Shown here in pieces: positions 10,719 to 19,859 of a stretch of DNA of 64,000 bases (the first letter of the stretch is position 1; each line of letters starts with the position of its first letter). The position numbers and the translations under genes were made by a program. The DNA is from Aurantiochytrium sp. KH105 (taxonomy: Eukaryota > Sar > Bigyra > Thraustochytrida > Thraustochytriidae): the NCBI GenBank assembly GCA_003116975.1, contig BGKB01000095.1:62001-126000 (forward strand), read 5' to 3'. Under the pieces are notes generated by a model, which was not told the DNA's origin, did not search any database, and was given only the letters and a program-made list of their open reading frames with translations.

Positions 10719-11904
10719 CGTCGCTGGCGTCGCGACGCCCCGCGAGACAAGCTGCGCCGAGCTACGCCACGCTGCGCCAAGCTACGCCAAGCCAGCCAAG
10801 GAAGGGCTTTGTTCTCGAGCCCAGCCCTGTCGATGGAGGGCCGCTGCGACGAGGGCCAAACGTTTGCGGCTCGCGCGACGCCACGTCGACCTGCCCCGCG
10901 CCGCGCCGGAGGGACGCGGACGAAGGCGGCGCCGCTAGCCCGCTGCCTCGGCGCGCCTGTCCCGGCTCTGCTGGGCGCCGGTCGCGAGGCTCGAGCCGCA
11001 ACGACGAAAGAAGATCGGGCCCGAAGCCTCGAAGGGACCGAAAGGGCCCATGCGGCTGTTAGGTCTCTTATGCAAAAAAAGCTACAGCGCGGAAGAGAGA
11101 AGCACAGAACACCCGCGAGAGGTCGAGAGTTGGTTACTTATTGCAGCTTGACAGTGAGGCTAAAGCGTTGGAAGTCGGATTGATGGCTTGATTGGCTGGT
11201 TGGTAGGTTGGTGGCACGAGTGGTGGGGCTCTGCGATGCGACGCTGCGCTCCAGGCTTCCTCCTCCCAACGGCTCTTGCTTTCCTGTTTTCTGCTCGCTG
11301 GCCTTGAACTCTTTCTTTTATGTGCGGGGTGGCCAATCGTTCTGACTTGCTAAGAAGGGAGACAAACACACACTAATAATTCTGAAACCGAGACCGGGGT
11401 GAGCGACTGCGACGTGAAATGGGTGAACAAATGTAGAAATTGTCCGAGTCTGTTCGTCACTCGCGTTTGAGCCCCGAATGAGAGGCAGGCAGGGGAAGTT
11501 TGACAAATGCGGGGCATAACGATTCGCGAAGAGCTCCGGACAACCTTGTACGCTTCCGACATGGCTTTCAGTTTCATCCGTCCATTCGTCGACACCGCCT
11601 CTTCAAGCCGTTGAACGGACGATCGCTCAGCTCACTTTTGATGGCCAACGCTTTTCTTTTATAGAACGGCATGGAAACCCCTCAAGTGACGCATAGAAAG
11701 GCCTTTTGGTGAGCCTGGGTCACAAGAGTTTTCGAATCGACGCTGTACTATCCAGCGTCGTGTCCGGAAGTAGTGATAACTCTTGAGTCAGACTCGAGAG
11801 GTGAGTGCGAGGCCTGGCAAAGACGAATTACATCTTGTACGCCCTGTGCTGTCCGTCGTGGACCAGCACAACGTGCAAGCGCATGCAGAGCAGGCACAAA
11901 GGAC
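10719..11904. other. Divergent intergenic / promoter region
   Basis: Very GC-rich for the first 350 bp next to the symplekin ATG (CGCCAAGCTACGCCAAGC-type words), then more AT-rich toward the membrane protein gene. No convincing open frame or RNA gene. Both flanking genes read outward, so core promoters for both should lie here. Confidence 0.5.
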
Positions 11905-13632
11905 ATGCCCTGGACTGCGTCCAGAACCGATGAGGAGGGAGATGTGTCGTCATCTGATGAGGAGGAGGAGCTTCGATTCGGAGGTAAAACATTCCAACGT
12001 ATGGCGCTGGAATGGATTCTCCTCGGAAATGCTCGGACCGACCCAACTATCGACAACGTCGTCTTTTATAGCTCGGCAGCAGAGCTTCTAGTCGTGTTCG
12101 TCGATGCTGCAGTCCTCGCCTTTCGACTACTCATGTACTCGAGCGTGGGAATCGTATCGAGCTTCGTGTTTTGGCTTCCGGTTACGCAAGACAAATACAT
12201 GAACTTTTTGCGCGCAAATGCCACGGCCCACGAAGTGATCAACATCCCAGATGACAAAGAAGGCCCTTTCTTTCGTGCCTTCTTACCACATTGGGATGTC
12301 GTGTGGGCATTCTACTTTCCAGTCGCAAGCCTCATGTTTCTTGTGCCGAAAAAACGGCAATCCGCGCTCATCGTTGTTCTCACCATCATCTCGTCGCTGA
12401 TTGGGCACGCGATATCTCGTTTTTACGCGTCTGAGCTGATTGGCGAGCTCTTTCCGATTCTTGTCTGGCCTTTCAACGTGCTCGTGGTCATGGGAAGTCG
12501 ACGCGGCCAGCTTGGATTCATGTTCCAGCAGCTCATGGCTTTTCTTATTGGGTTGTCCGTGTCCCTCACGCGAGGATGGACTCACAAGTTCATTCCAGGA
12601 AGCGACTCGGTACGACGAGGGAGCCAAGTTGACACGGAAAGAATCATCGAGTTAGTTGTCATTTTCCCCATCCTCCGAGAGCTGGGTTACGCAATAATCA
12701 AGCACAGTGCAAGGAGTTTGGCTCTCCACAAAGAGCACTTCGGTGCAGACCGACGCTTCACGTGGTTGTTTGTTTTGTGGTTTCAGTATGCCAGCGCGCT
12801 CTACGTGCGGATCATGTTCTTCCGATTCCAGACGGATTCGACATTCGCTGGCTTGCTTATTTTTCAGAGTCTTATGGAGGTGTCTCTTCGCCTGACTGCG
12901 CCGTACCGGGGCATTTGGATGGCTAATGCTCTGGAAAGACTTCAATCTTCATTACAGTTTAGTCCGTTCTGTACTCGATGTTTGACGCGGCTTTTTGAGG
13001 GCCAAGTACAACATGCGAGCAGCGTCAGCGATGCGGACGGGCACACGGGTCAAGTTCGGCGCGGGCGACAAAGCAGCGTCGATCTGCTTGTCGGACCTCG
13101 TGCAGGACCTTTGAAGAAACTAACAACTACAACGACCCTGCACAGGTCGCAGCGTTGGTTTGCAATTCCCCTTGTCGGGGAAATGCTTACAGAGTACGCA
13201 GCCATCATCACAGGTTCACTGCTAGTGATCATTTTCCGTAAAGACCTCCTTCGCTTCCCGATAGAGTACTACGCTGGTCTTGAGGAACCTTTTGACACAG
13301 ATCGGGACACCATTGTTAATGATGCGGCTTCAAACGCAATTTTGCAGGTCGTTGCCGAGCTCGTTGTGGATTCTATTTGCATAAGCATCGAAAAGCAGCG
13401 CGGCTTTGATCTGGCGTGGGTGTTCAACCACCGTCACCGGTATTTTGCGCTCATGTTCTTCGCGGCAACGTGGTTTGGCAACGTGGCACTCGGGCTGATC
13501 ATCTCTGCTGGAGGCGATCGCTTCGCCAATTGCGCAGGCGAGAACATGTGCATGTGTGCTGCTGATAAAAATGGTGGCCTCGACGAATTTGGCCTTCGCC
13601 AACTATATTGCGATTATTTTCAAGACACCTGA
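11905..13632 (+). CDS. Multi-pass membrane protein of unknown family
   Basis: 575 aa from the first in-frame ATG (MPWTASRTDEEG); the frame is open 132 nt further upstream but only from a GTG. A short acidic N-terminus (EEGDVSSSDEEEE) precedes about nine hydrophobic segments, for instance LLVVFVDAAVLAFRLLMY, ALIVVLTIISSLIGHAISRF, FNVLVVMG, FMFQQLMAFLIGLSVSL, YAAIITGSLLVIIF and YFALMFFAATWFGNVALGL. A hydrophilic loop lies between the seventh and eighth. The C-terminal tail has a CAGENMCMC cysteine cluster. No catalytic or transport motif is recognisable. It may belong to a lineage-specific membrane family. AATAAA at about 13759 fits its 3' end. Codon use looks like that of its neighbours. Confidence 0.7.
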   Translation: MPWTASRTDEEGDVSSSDEEEELRFGGKTFQRMALEWILLGNARTDPTIDNVVFYSSAAELLVVFVDAAVLAFRLLMYSSVGIVSSFVFWLPVTQDKYMNFLRANATAHEVINIPDDKEGPFFRAFLPHWDVVWAFYFPVASLMFLVPKKRQSALIVVLTIISSLIGHAISRFYASELIGELFPILVWPFNVLVVMGSRRGQLGFMFQQLMAFLIGLSVSLTRGWTHKFIPGSDSVRRGSQVDTERIIELVVIFPILRELGYAIIKHSARSLALHKEHFGADRRFTWLFVLWFQYASALYVRIMFFRFQTDSTFAGLLIFQSLMEVSLRLTAPYRGIWMANALERLQSSLQFSPFCTRCLTRLFEGQVQHASSVSDADGHTGQVRRGRQSSVDLLVGPRAGPLKKLTTTTTLHRSQRWFAIPLVGEMLTEYAAIITGSLLVIIFRKDLLRFPIEYYAGLEEPFDTDRDTIVNDAASNAILQVVAELVVDSICISIEKQRGFDLAWVFNHRHRYFALMFFAATWFGNVALGLIISAGGDRFANCAGENMCMCAADKNGGLDEFGLRQLYCDYFQDT

Positions 13633-13931
13633 CCACCAGTGCGACCTGTAATTCTGTCTTTTATCCTCTCATTTCTTTTTCGCTACTTCTTCTTCTGCTA
13701 CTTCTTCCCAACACGCGGTCTCGCACAAAGCTTGCTGTGCTCGATTCGTCGTTCTTCAATAAAGATCGATCGATCCACATGGACCGGGACAATTCTCAGC
13801 GCACAACCTTTAAAAAATAGAAAAGGACTTGTCTCCAAGCCTCTCAGAATTATATTGTCGTTCGCTAGCGCATACGACTGGTCGAGACCCTAAGCCGGCT
13901 TTCCACTTTCTTTGACAAGCATTTGACTGAT

Positions 13932-14300
13932 CTATTCGAGTTTGAGACGATGCCAGCGAACAAGATGTCGCTCGTTGAACCTCCAGGCACACACATTAGC
14001 GCAAAGCAATAGCAGAAGAAGCGCAAAGAGCAAGAGATTTCCGTCCATACCATACCATTTGAGATGCGGGGCCTTCATAAAGCCCTCATCCACAAAATTC
14101 TTGTGTTCCGGAGGTATCGGTCATTGGTCAGCTTCTTTGCCTTCAAAGGCCTCAACACCTTTTTGTCAACGTACTCGCAAATAGTGCTGCATATCCCTGT
14201 ACAAGCGCACCGGATCTTGCACAGCCGTCGCGAGCTGCGCAGTCAGCTCGGCAAGGCCCGCCGGCACCGTCGCGAGCGTCGCCGTCGTGGCTGTCGTCAT
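13932..14300 (-). CDS. Short spliced single-pass membrane protein, 97 aa
   Basis: Two exons, inferred here: exon 1 is 14300-14175 (42 codons from ATG) and exon 2 is 14099-13932 (55 codons plus TAG). The 75-bp intron 14174-14100 has a GTACGT donor, a CTGAC branch-like site and an ACAAG acceptor, and is the same size and type as the DNAAF3 introns. It removes two in-frame stops and keeps the frame. Exon 1 is an Ala/Thr-rich helix ending DPVRLYRDMQHYLR; exon 2 continues NFVDEGFMKAPHLKWYGMDG, then a strong transmembrane segment (GNLLLFALLLLLLCANVCAW) and a basic tail (RFNERHLVRWHRLKLE). Size and layout resemble small accessory subunits of inner mitochondrial membrane complexes, but I recognise no family. 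Divergent from CWC25. Confidence 0.55.
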
Positions 14301-14712
14301 CCTCTCGCTCCTTGACGTGCAACCGCGTGTTCTCCAAAAAAAAAGGTGAGGAAAAAAGCGGCCCGTCCACCGTCTCGCACGTCGCGGGCTGGACGCTCTG
14401 CTGCAGACCTTGCCCCGGCGCGGCGCGCTCGTCCGGAGGGCGTTTCCTTCCCTGCGCAAGCGGTAAGAGACTGCCTCCACGCACGAGCTGTGTCTGTCGA
14501 GAAGCTCGTCAAAAGGGCTCCATAATTAACCATAACCAGAAGGCGAGAACTCGACGTCGCCGCGCCAGACTCTCTCGCGCCGCCAGACCCCGAACGAACG
14601 GCGCGCGCTGGCGCGGGGCCGCGGTAGGCCGCAACGCGTCTGCCGCAGCGCGTCTGCCGCAGCGCGCGGGCGCGCGGGTGCGCGGGCGTGAAAGCACGGC
14701 CGCGTGGGAACC
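14301..14712. promoter_or_regulatory. Divergent promoter region between the 97-aa membrane protein and CWC25
   Basis: A 412-bp, mostly GC-rich gap between two outward-reading start codons. It should contain both core promoters and 5' UTRs. No sharp TATA element is visible. Confidence 0.45.
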
Positions 14713-16299
14713 ATGAGCAAGGCGCCGAGGGCCTTCTTGGCGACCAAGAGCTGGCACACGGGCAACAAGAACAACCTGGAACGCGTCAAGGAGCGCGAGC
14801 AAAAGGACGCCGCAGAGAGGAAGAAGCTCTTGGAGCTGCAAAAGGAACTTGCCGAGGAACGCGAACATGAGCGCTTCGAGGAGCTCCAGGAAAAGTCGGG
14901 CCTCAAGGTCCGCGACGTCAAGGCCAAACAGAAACTATCCTGGATGTATCGGGGACCGCAGCAAACGGATGAGGAGCGCGCCAAAGAAGCAGAAGCGGTC
15001 CTTCTTGGTGAGAAGGAGGCGTCGCTCGACAAAAAGGGCGGAGATGCAACCGATGACAAGGCTGCAGAGAAAACGATAAACGATCGAGACGTTATTGGCT
15101 CACTTTGGCTGCAAGGAAAGGCCTCTGCTGAAAATGAAGCCTTTCATTTGCGGCACGAGGATCCGCTGGCCGGATACGTCATGAACAATCACCCAAGTGC
15201 GCAGCCTCTGCGATCGTCACGCGACAGTCGCTCCAAAAAACACGAGTCCAGGAAAAGGAAGCGTCATCGTAAGGAACACCGTAGACAGCTTTCCGACGCA
15301 GATGCGAGCGGCAGCGGTAGTGATAGCGATAGCCACGAAGACGAACGCTCGAGCCAAGACAGAGGGAGGAAGCGAAAGAGTTCGAAGAAGTTGGCGTCCA
15401 AGAAGCACCGAAAATCGAGCAAAAAATCGAAAAAGTTAAGCAGCAAGAGTAGCAAAAGCAAGTCAAAGAAAAGGAGTAAAGAATCCCGCCATAAGCGGAG
15501 TCGGAGTAGCCGCCGCGATAGTCGTAGCGATAGCAGCAGCGATAGCGAAAGTCATAGCAGCAGTGCCAGTGATAGCGACACTGGATCCCAGCGTGGCAGA
15601 TCGAAAAGCTCGCGCCGTGGTTCTTCTCGACGCCGCCATCGCAAGGAGCATCACGGGTCTTCAAGATCTCGCCACGATTCTGACCGTCATCGCAAGCATG
15701 AAGATCACGAGCGGTCGAGATATCAAAGCGACGCCAAGAATGATGGGGGGGAGCGGAGGTTTAGATCATCGCAACCCTTTGGGCCCGCTGCGGAGCCGCC
15801 GGGCTCACGATCCTCTTTGCCCGATCTTCCTGTCGTCCCACCTGGCTACGGGTTGCAACTGACGGGGCCCGGGGCATCTTCGGCCGCAACTCAACGGCGA
15901 GAAAGCGAGGATACCTCGCTCGGGCCGAGTGCCGAAATGATTGCTAGCCGCACAGAGTACTTGGAAAGGATGCGCGAGAAGAAGTCCGCAGGGGACAGCC
16001 GAGCGTGGAGGCCAGAAGAACGCCGACAGGGTAGCAGATTTGGCCCGCCTGTATCGCATGCCGATCGCGTCACACGTTTGCGCGAGATGGAAGATGCTGG
16101 GCGCCAGAACGAAGAATTTCGTAAAGCGGAGCTCGAACGGTCACGGAAGCGGCGTGCAGCCGAGGCAGAAGAGGAGAGCAAGCCCATTGCCAAGCTCGAA
16201 GTCTCTCAGACCGCCAAACTTGTGCAGTCTGATTTAAAGGCGAACGCCACGCTTGCTGATCGACTCCGCTCAAAGGGGGGTAAAACAGACCAATTTTGA
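14713..16299 (+). CDS. CWC25: Pre-mRNA splicing factor CWC25
   Basis: 528 aa from ATG 14713 (MSKAPRAFLATKSWHTGNK); three more codons upstream begin with GTG only. CWC25 joins the activated spliceosome and promotes the first transesterification step. The N-terminal CIR-type domain (about 5-50) carries the hallmark KSWHTGNKNNLERVKEREQK, and LSWMYRGP (about 76-83) is the family's conserved WMY(Q/R)GP element. The central part (about 160-345) is a long Arg/Ser/Lys-rich region with many SR/RS and KHRK clusters, nuclear and phosphorylatable by type. The C-terminal part includes RTEYLERMREKKS, as in other CWC25 proteins. Intronless. The 3' end is only 128 bp from the convergent kinesin stop. Confidence 0.9.
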   Translation: MSKAPRAFLATKSWHTGNKNNLERVKEREQKDAAERKKLLELQKELAEEREHERFEELQEKSGLKVRDVKAKQKLSWMYRGPQQTDEERAKEAEAVLLGEKEASLDKKGGDATDDKAAEKTINDRDVIGSLWLQGKASAENEAFHLRHEDPLAGYVMNNHPSAQPLRSSRDSRSKKHESRKRKRHRKEHRRQLSDADASGSGSDSDSHEDERSSQDRGRKRKSSKKLASKKHRKSSKKSKKLSSKSSKSKSKKRSKESRHKRSRSSRRDSRSDSSSDSESHSSSASDSDTGSQRGRSKSSRRGSSRRRHRKEHHGSSRSRHDSDRHRKHEDHERSRYQSDAKNDGGERRFRSSQPFGPAAEPPGSRSSLPDLPVVPPGYGLQLTGPGASSAATQRRESEDTSLGPSAEMIASRTEYLERMREKKSAGDSRAWRPEERRQGSRFGPPVSHADRVTRLREMEDAGRQNEEFRKAELERSRKRRAAEAEEESKPIAKLEVSQTAKLVQSDLKANATLADRLRSKGGKTDQF

Positions 16300-16302
16300 T
16301 CA

Positions 16303-16304
<2 letters not shown>

Positions 16305-16346
<42 letters not shown>
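16305..16346. repeat. (TG)21 dinucleotide microsatellite
   Basis: An uninterrupted TG run, followed by a G-rich run (16347-16363), in the short gap between convergent CWC25 and kinesin genes. It would be transcribed in one or both 3' UTRs. Confidence 0.95.
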
Positions 16347-16347
<1 letters not shown>

Positions 16348-16427
16348 TGGGGGTGGGGGGGGGACAGATAGATCTATCCAAAAGGGCGTAGGGCCAAGAT
16401 AAATCATCAAAAGTAGTGCCAATTGAT

Positions 16428-18983
16428 TCACTTTTCTTCTACTGATTGAGCCCCTAGATACTCGTCAAGCTGTGAGACTCGCCGGGGCCGCCGCGATGGC
16501 TTCGCCGGGTTCGACTCTTCGGTTGAGGAAGAAGCTGAGCTCGAAGAAGTCGTTGGTTCACTGCCGGAGTGTTGCGCTGCAGCTCCGCGATCCTTTGCGC
16601 TGCCGCCAATCTGCCATGCTCCGGGACCAATATTGCCAATTTCGGCGCGAAGATCTGCATTGGTCTTGAGAAGAAATTCGAGAATTGTCGAGCAGCTCGC
16701 AAGGTCTTCTTCGTGCTTGGCGCCCTGTGTGTACTGTGCCAGCAACTCGTCCATGACAAGATGCAAGAGAGCGTTGGCATCCTCGGCTTCAATGCGAAGA
16801 GCTTCGGATGCAATTCTTGCATGCACTGCCAGCTCCTCAGCACTTGTTCCCGGGGGGAGCGGCTGGCTGCGAAGATGCGACTTGCTAATCTCTGCAGGGC
16901 TCATGCCAAGGGCCGCAGCGACGCGAACGCCAAGGCGGTCGTCATCTTGCGCTGGATCGCTAATTGTGATTCCCAACAGCTTGCTCTGACGGGAATGTGG
17001 AACCTGTTCTTGTACAAAGGTGCGCAACGAGGCACGTTGCTCATCGAGTCTCTTTCGAAAGCCCGTTTCAAGTTCCATCACGGTGCGGTACATGTCAAAG
17101 TAGAGCGCATGGCCACCGAGAGGGCCTTCGCCCCTTGCCAGTTCGGCAATACGCGACTCATACGATCGCCGAAGCGTCGCCTCACGCCGCGCAAAGTCTG
17201 CTTGGGCAGCTTCAAGCTTATTTTCGAGCGCTGCACAGAGCCTCGCATAGTCCACCGCGCCGGTCTCCTGGCTTCGAATCTGGGCATCCGAGCGAACGCG
17301 CATGCAGCGGGAAGCGAATTTGAGCGTCGACAAGGTTTCGCGACAACTTTCTGGGCTCGGGCTGACCGTAGCAATGAGGACAGTGTTGGAGCCGCCTGAG
17401 CCACCGCCAAGCGTGTCTTGCAAAAGTTTGGTCAACTGCGATCCGCGAAAGGGAACGTGTACACCAGCTTGCGATCGGGACATCGCGCTCGAGGCTGCCG
17501 AAGTCGTTGAAATTGATGTGGAAGTGCTTGGCCGGCTCGCGGAGGCAAAGGTAGCCTGTTGATCGCGCTGCGCCAGCGCTGCAACGACATTTCCGAGTGC
17601 CGACAGCGACATGTTGATGGACTGTGCCTCCTTGACCTGGGTGGACGCCCGCGAGGCTGTACGGACCCGCTCCGAGCCTGCGAGATCTACAAGACGAAGG
17701 CGAGAGATCGTGGTGACAATACCAGTTTGCGAGGCAACACGCGCCTTGCAGCGGTGTACAGTGACCTCCGCCGTGAGCACCGTGTGGCTTCGGGACGACG
17801 CAGCGTTCATGCCTGTGCTTGCCATTTGCCGACTTTCCAAACCAAGATTGATGAGTGTAATGGCCTCCATAAGAGATCGCACAGGAACAGTGCGTAGACC
17901 TTGGACAAAAAAGCCACTTTTGGGGTCTTGACGCATGCTAAGAGGTTCGCCAACACTGTTTCCGAAAAACGGCGCAAAAAGGTCCTGAAGAGTCTCCAAA
18001 TAGATTTGCAAGAACGAGAGCTCGACCGTCCATTCGCAAGCGCAGTGGCCACCACCCGGGCATGTGTTTTTGGAATGAGTGCCAAACTCTCGCTCAAGGG
18101 AATCGAAAATTTGTCGCAGTGCATTGGGAATAATACCGCTCGACCCCTGCGCCGAGACTCGATCAAGAATGCCCATCGTATACGTCTTGCCCGTTCCAGT
18201 TTGACCATAGGCAATGATAGCTCCATTCATTCCTTGGAGCACATCTGCAACGATGGGCTTTGCCAGCGTTTCGTACACTGCGGTCTGGCTCGCTTCAGGA
18301 CCGAAGACATGGTCGAAGCGAAATCGCTTCGCGAATTGGCTCCCACGCGATGGGTATACGTGCAAGTGGGCAGGCTCGTCCTTGGTAGGGCTTTGTGGCT
18401 CTGTCCTCACAGCCGGTCGCATATCTTCGTTGCTGTTCATGCCTGCAAAATCAAGATTGGGAAATACAGGTCTGCAGCGGACGGCAACGCGCACGCGCTT
18501 GAGCGAGCGTCGTTGTTTTGTGATCACCTTTCTCTCAGGGATTTGGGGCGCAGATGAAGGCCTTGCCATACCTGACATCGGTCTCGTTGGCATTCGAAAA
18601 CGCGACGGCACAGAGTCGACGCTGCGATCTTCGTCGGCTGGTCCATCATAGATATTCGGAGGATTGCTCTCGATCTCGTTGCCATAGCTGGTCCCGCTGC
18701 CTATCTCGTCTTCGTCATCGGATAAAGAGGCCATGTAGGTTGGCGTAATCGAGCGTCTCTGTTGCTGCAGTTGCTGTTGTCGCTGTCGCTGCTGATGCTG
18801 CTGTTGCTGTTGCTGTTGCTGTAATTTTGGCTGGGGCTGGCCAGCTTGCTGACCGTAAGACTGGGAAAGCTGCGCGCTTGGCATGCTGAAAGGGTAATCC
18901 TCATGTCCTCGCGCAAAACCTTCGCGCTGGCCAAGCACGAGCCGGCGTCGAGCTGCGGCCTGCTGCGCTCGGCTTCTTCGCAT
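16428..18983 (-). CDS. Kinesin with central motor domain
   Basis: 851 aa from the ATG at 18983 (MRRSRAQQAAARRR). The frame stays open to another ATG at 19214, but those 77 residues are Arg/Ser/Pro-rich and look like translated leader. A Gln-rich N-terminal segment (about 45-75) is followed by the motor (about 160-560): start RVRVAVRCRP, P-loop AYGQTGTGKTYTMG, switch I NAASSRSHTVL, switch II VDLAGSERV, then SLSALGNVVAALA, VPFRGSQLTKLLQDTLGG and SNTVLIATVSPS. It is an ATP-driven microtubule motor. A helical tail follows the motor (about 580-780) with a Ser-rich C-terminus. The motor lies after an N-terminal extension, with a modest tail. I cannot assign the subfamily. Confidence 0.9.
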   Translation of the reverse strand: MRRSRAQQAAARRRLVLGQREGFARGHEDYPFSMPSAQLSQSYGQQAGQPQPKLQQQQQQQQHQQRQRQQQLQQQRRSITPTYMASLSDDEDEIGSGTSYGNEIESNPPNIYDGPADEDRSVDSVPSRFRMPTRPMSGMARPSSAPQIPERKVITKQRRSLKRVRVAVRCRPVFPNLDFAGMNSNEDMRPAVRTEPQSPTKDEPAHLHVYPSRGSQFAKRFRFDHVFGPEASQTAVYETLAKPIVADVLQGMNGAIIAYGQTGTGKTYTMGILDRVSAQGSSGIIPNALRQIFDSLEREFGTHSKNTCPGGGHCACEWTVELSFLQIYLETLQDLFAPFFGNSVGEPLSMRQDPKSGFFVQGLRTVPVRSLMEAITLINLGLESRQMASTGMNAASSRSHTVLTAEVTVHRCKARVASQTGIVTTISRLRLVDLAGSERVRTASRASTQVKEAQSINMSLSALGNVVAALAQRDQQATFASASRPSTSTSISTTSAASSAMSRSQAGVHVPFRGSQLTKLLQDTLGGGSGGSNTVLIATVSPSPESCRETLSTLKFASRCMRVRSDAQIRSQETGAVDYARLCAALENKLEAAQADFARREATLRRSYESRIAELARGEGPLGGHALYFDMYRTVMELETGFRKRLDEQRASLRTFVQEQVPHSRQSKLLGITISDPAQDDDRLGVRVAAALGMSPAEISKSHLRSQPLPPGTSAEELAVHARIASEALRIEAEDANALLHLVMDELLAQYTQGAKHEEDLASCSTILEFLLKTNADLRAEIGNIGPGAWQIGGSAKDRGAAAQHSGSEPTTSSSSASSSTEESNPAKPSRRPRRVSQLDEYLGAQSVEEK

Positions 18984-19859
18984 TCTCGTCGATGTCGGGC
19001 GCTCGCTACTGCGGATTCGGGTCTTGTCCGTCGGCCTGCTCTGCGCACTCACACTTGCTCGACCCGTTCGAGCAAAGTCGTCTCGCAGGAGCGACGCTCG
19101 CGAGCCTGCCGCGCACGCGGGGCTCGGTGGTGGATGGCGTGCCACCGTCCGTCCACGCGCACGCAGGTCGTCCACGTCTGCGCGCAAGGTGGACGGACAC
19201 ATACATACACGCATGCACGTAACACCAAGTTGGTTGGGGTAGAGAAACAGACACGCGGGAAAGAGGGAAAGAGGGAGCGCCTAGCCGTTTCGCTTAAAAT
19301 GCGTTGCGCAGACCGAGCAAAAGGTGAGACCAACCAATTCAGGATGCCCAAGCTAAAGAGGCTGGCCGCTGACGCGTCACTCACGTTCCGTCTCCCCCTA
19401 TTCTGACGATCGCTACTCGGTATAGACTTGTCCCTTTTTGTCCTTGGGAGAAAACATACGTTGGTCACGACTTCGCTGTTGATCTTCGTCGAACACGAAA
19501 TTTCCCGGTCTCACGCTCCTTTTCCCTTCTTCGTCCTCCACCGGTCCTCCGCGTCGACGTCGAAAGCAAGGAAGATGAGGGTGAGAGATGACTCGCGTCG
19601 CGCCGCGGCTCGCATTCGCCGGCGGGTAGTCTTACTGTTAGTAAGATGTCGTGAGGCCAATTTGGGTTGTGCAGTTTTCCGGTGAAACAGATGAGAGACT
19701 CGGAGGGAGCCCACCGCCCAGGACGTTCGCCCGCCAAACTTGAAGTCGAGACTGCGACCGTTTCCGGGGACTGGGCTAGCGCGAGCTTCGCAGACCGCAC
19801 AAGAAGGGTCTCCGCCTGCACCTCCGGAGCGGGACACGTAGCAAACAAGGAAACAGAAG
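18984..19859. promoter_or_regulatory. Divergent region between kinesin and DNAAF3
   Basis: Contains the kinesin 5' region (with a possible upstream in-frame ATG at 19214) and the DNAAF3 promoter. Tandem TACA/GCAC words occur near 19198-19220. No independent gene is supported. A shared promoter for two microtubule-related genes is possible. Confidence 0.4.

Noticed and set aside
16508-16530. GGTTCGACTC resembling a tRNA B-box
   Set aside because: It lies inside the kinesin coding region, with no A-box or cloverleaf around it. I found no credible tRNA gene in the window.
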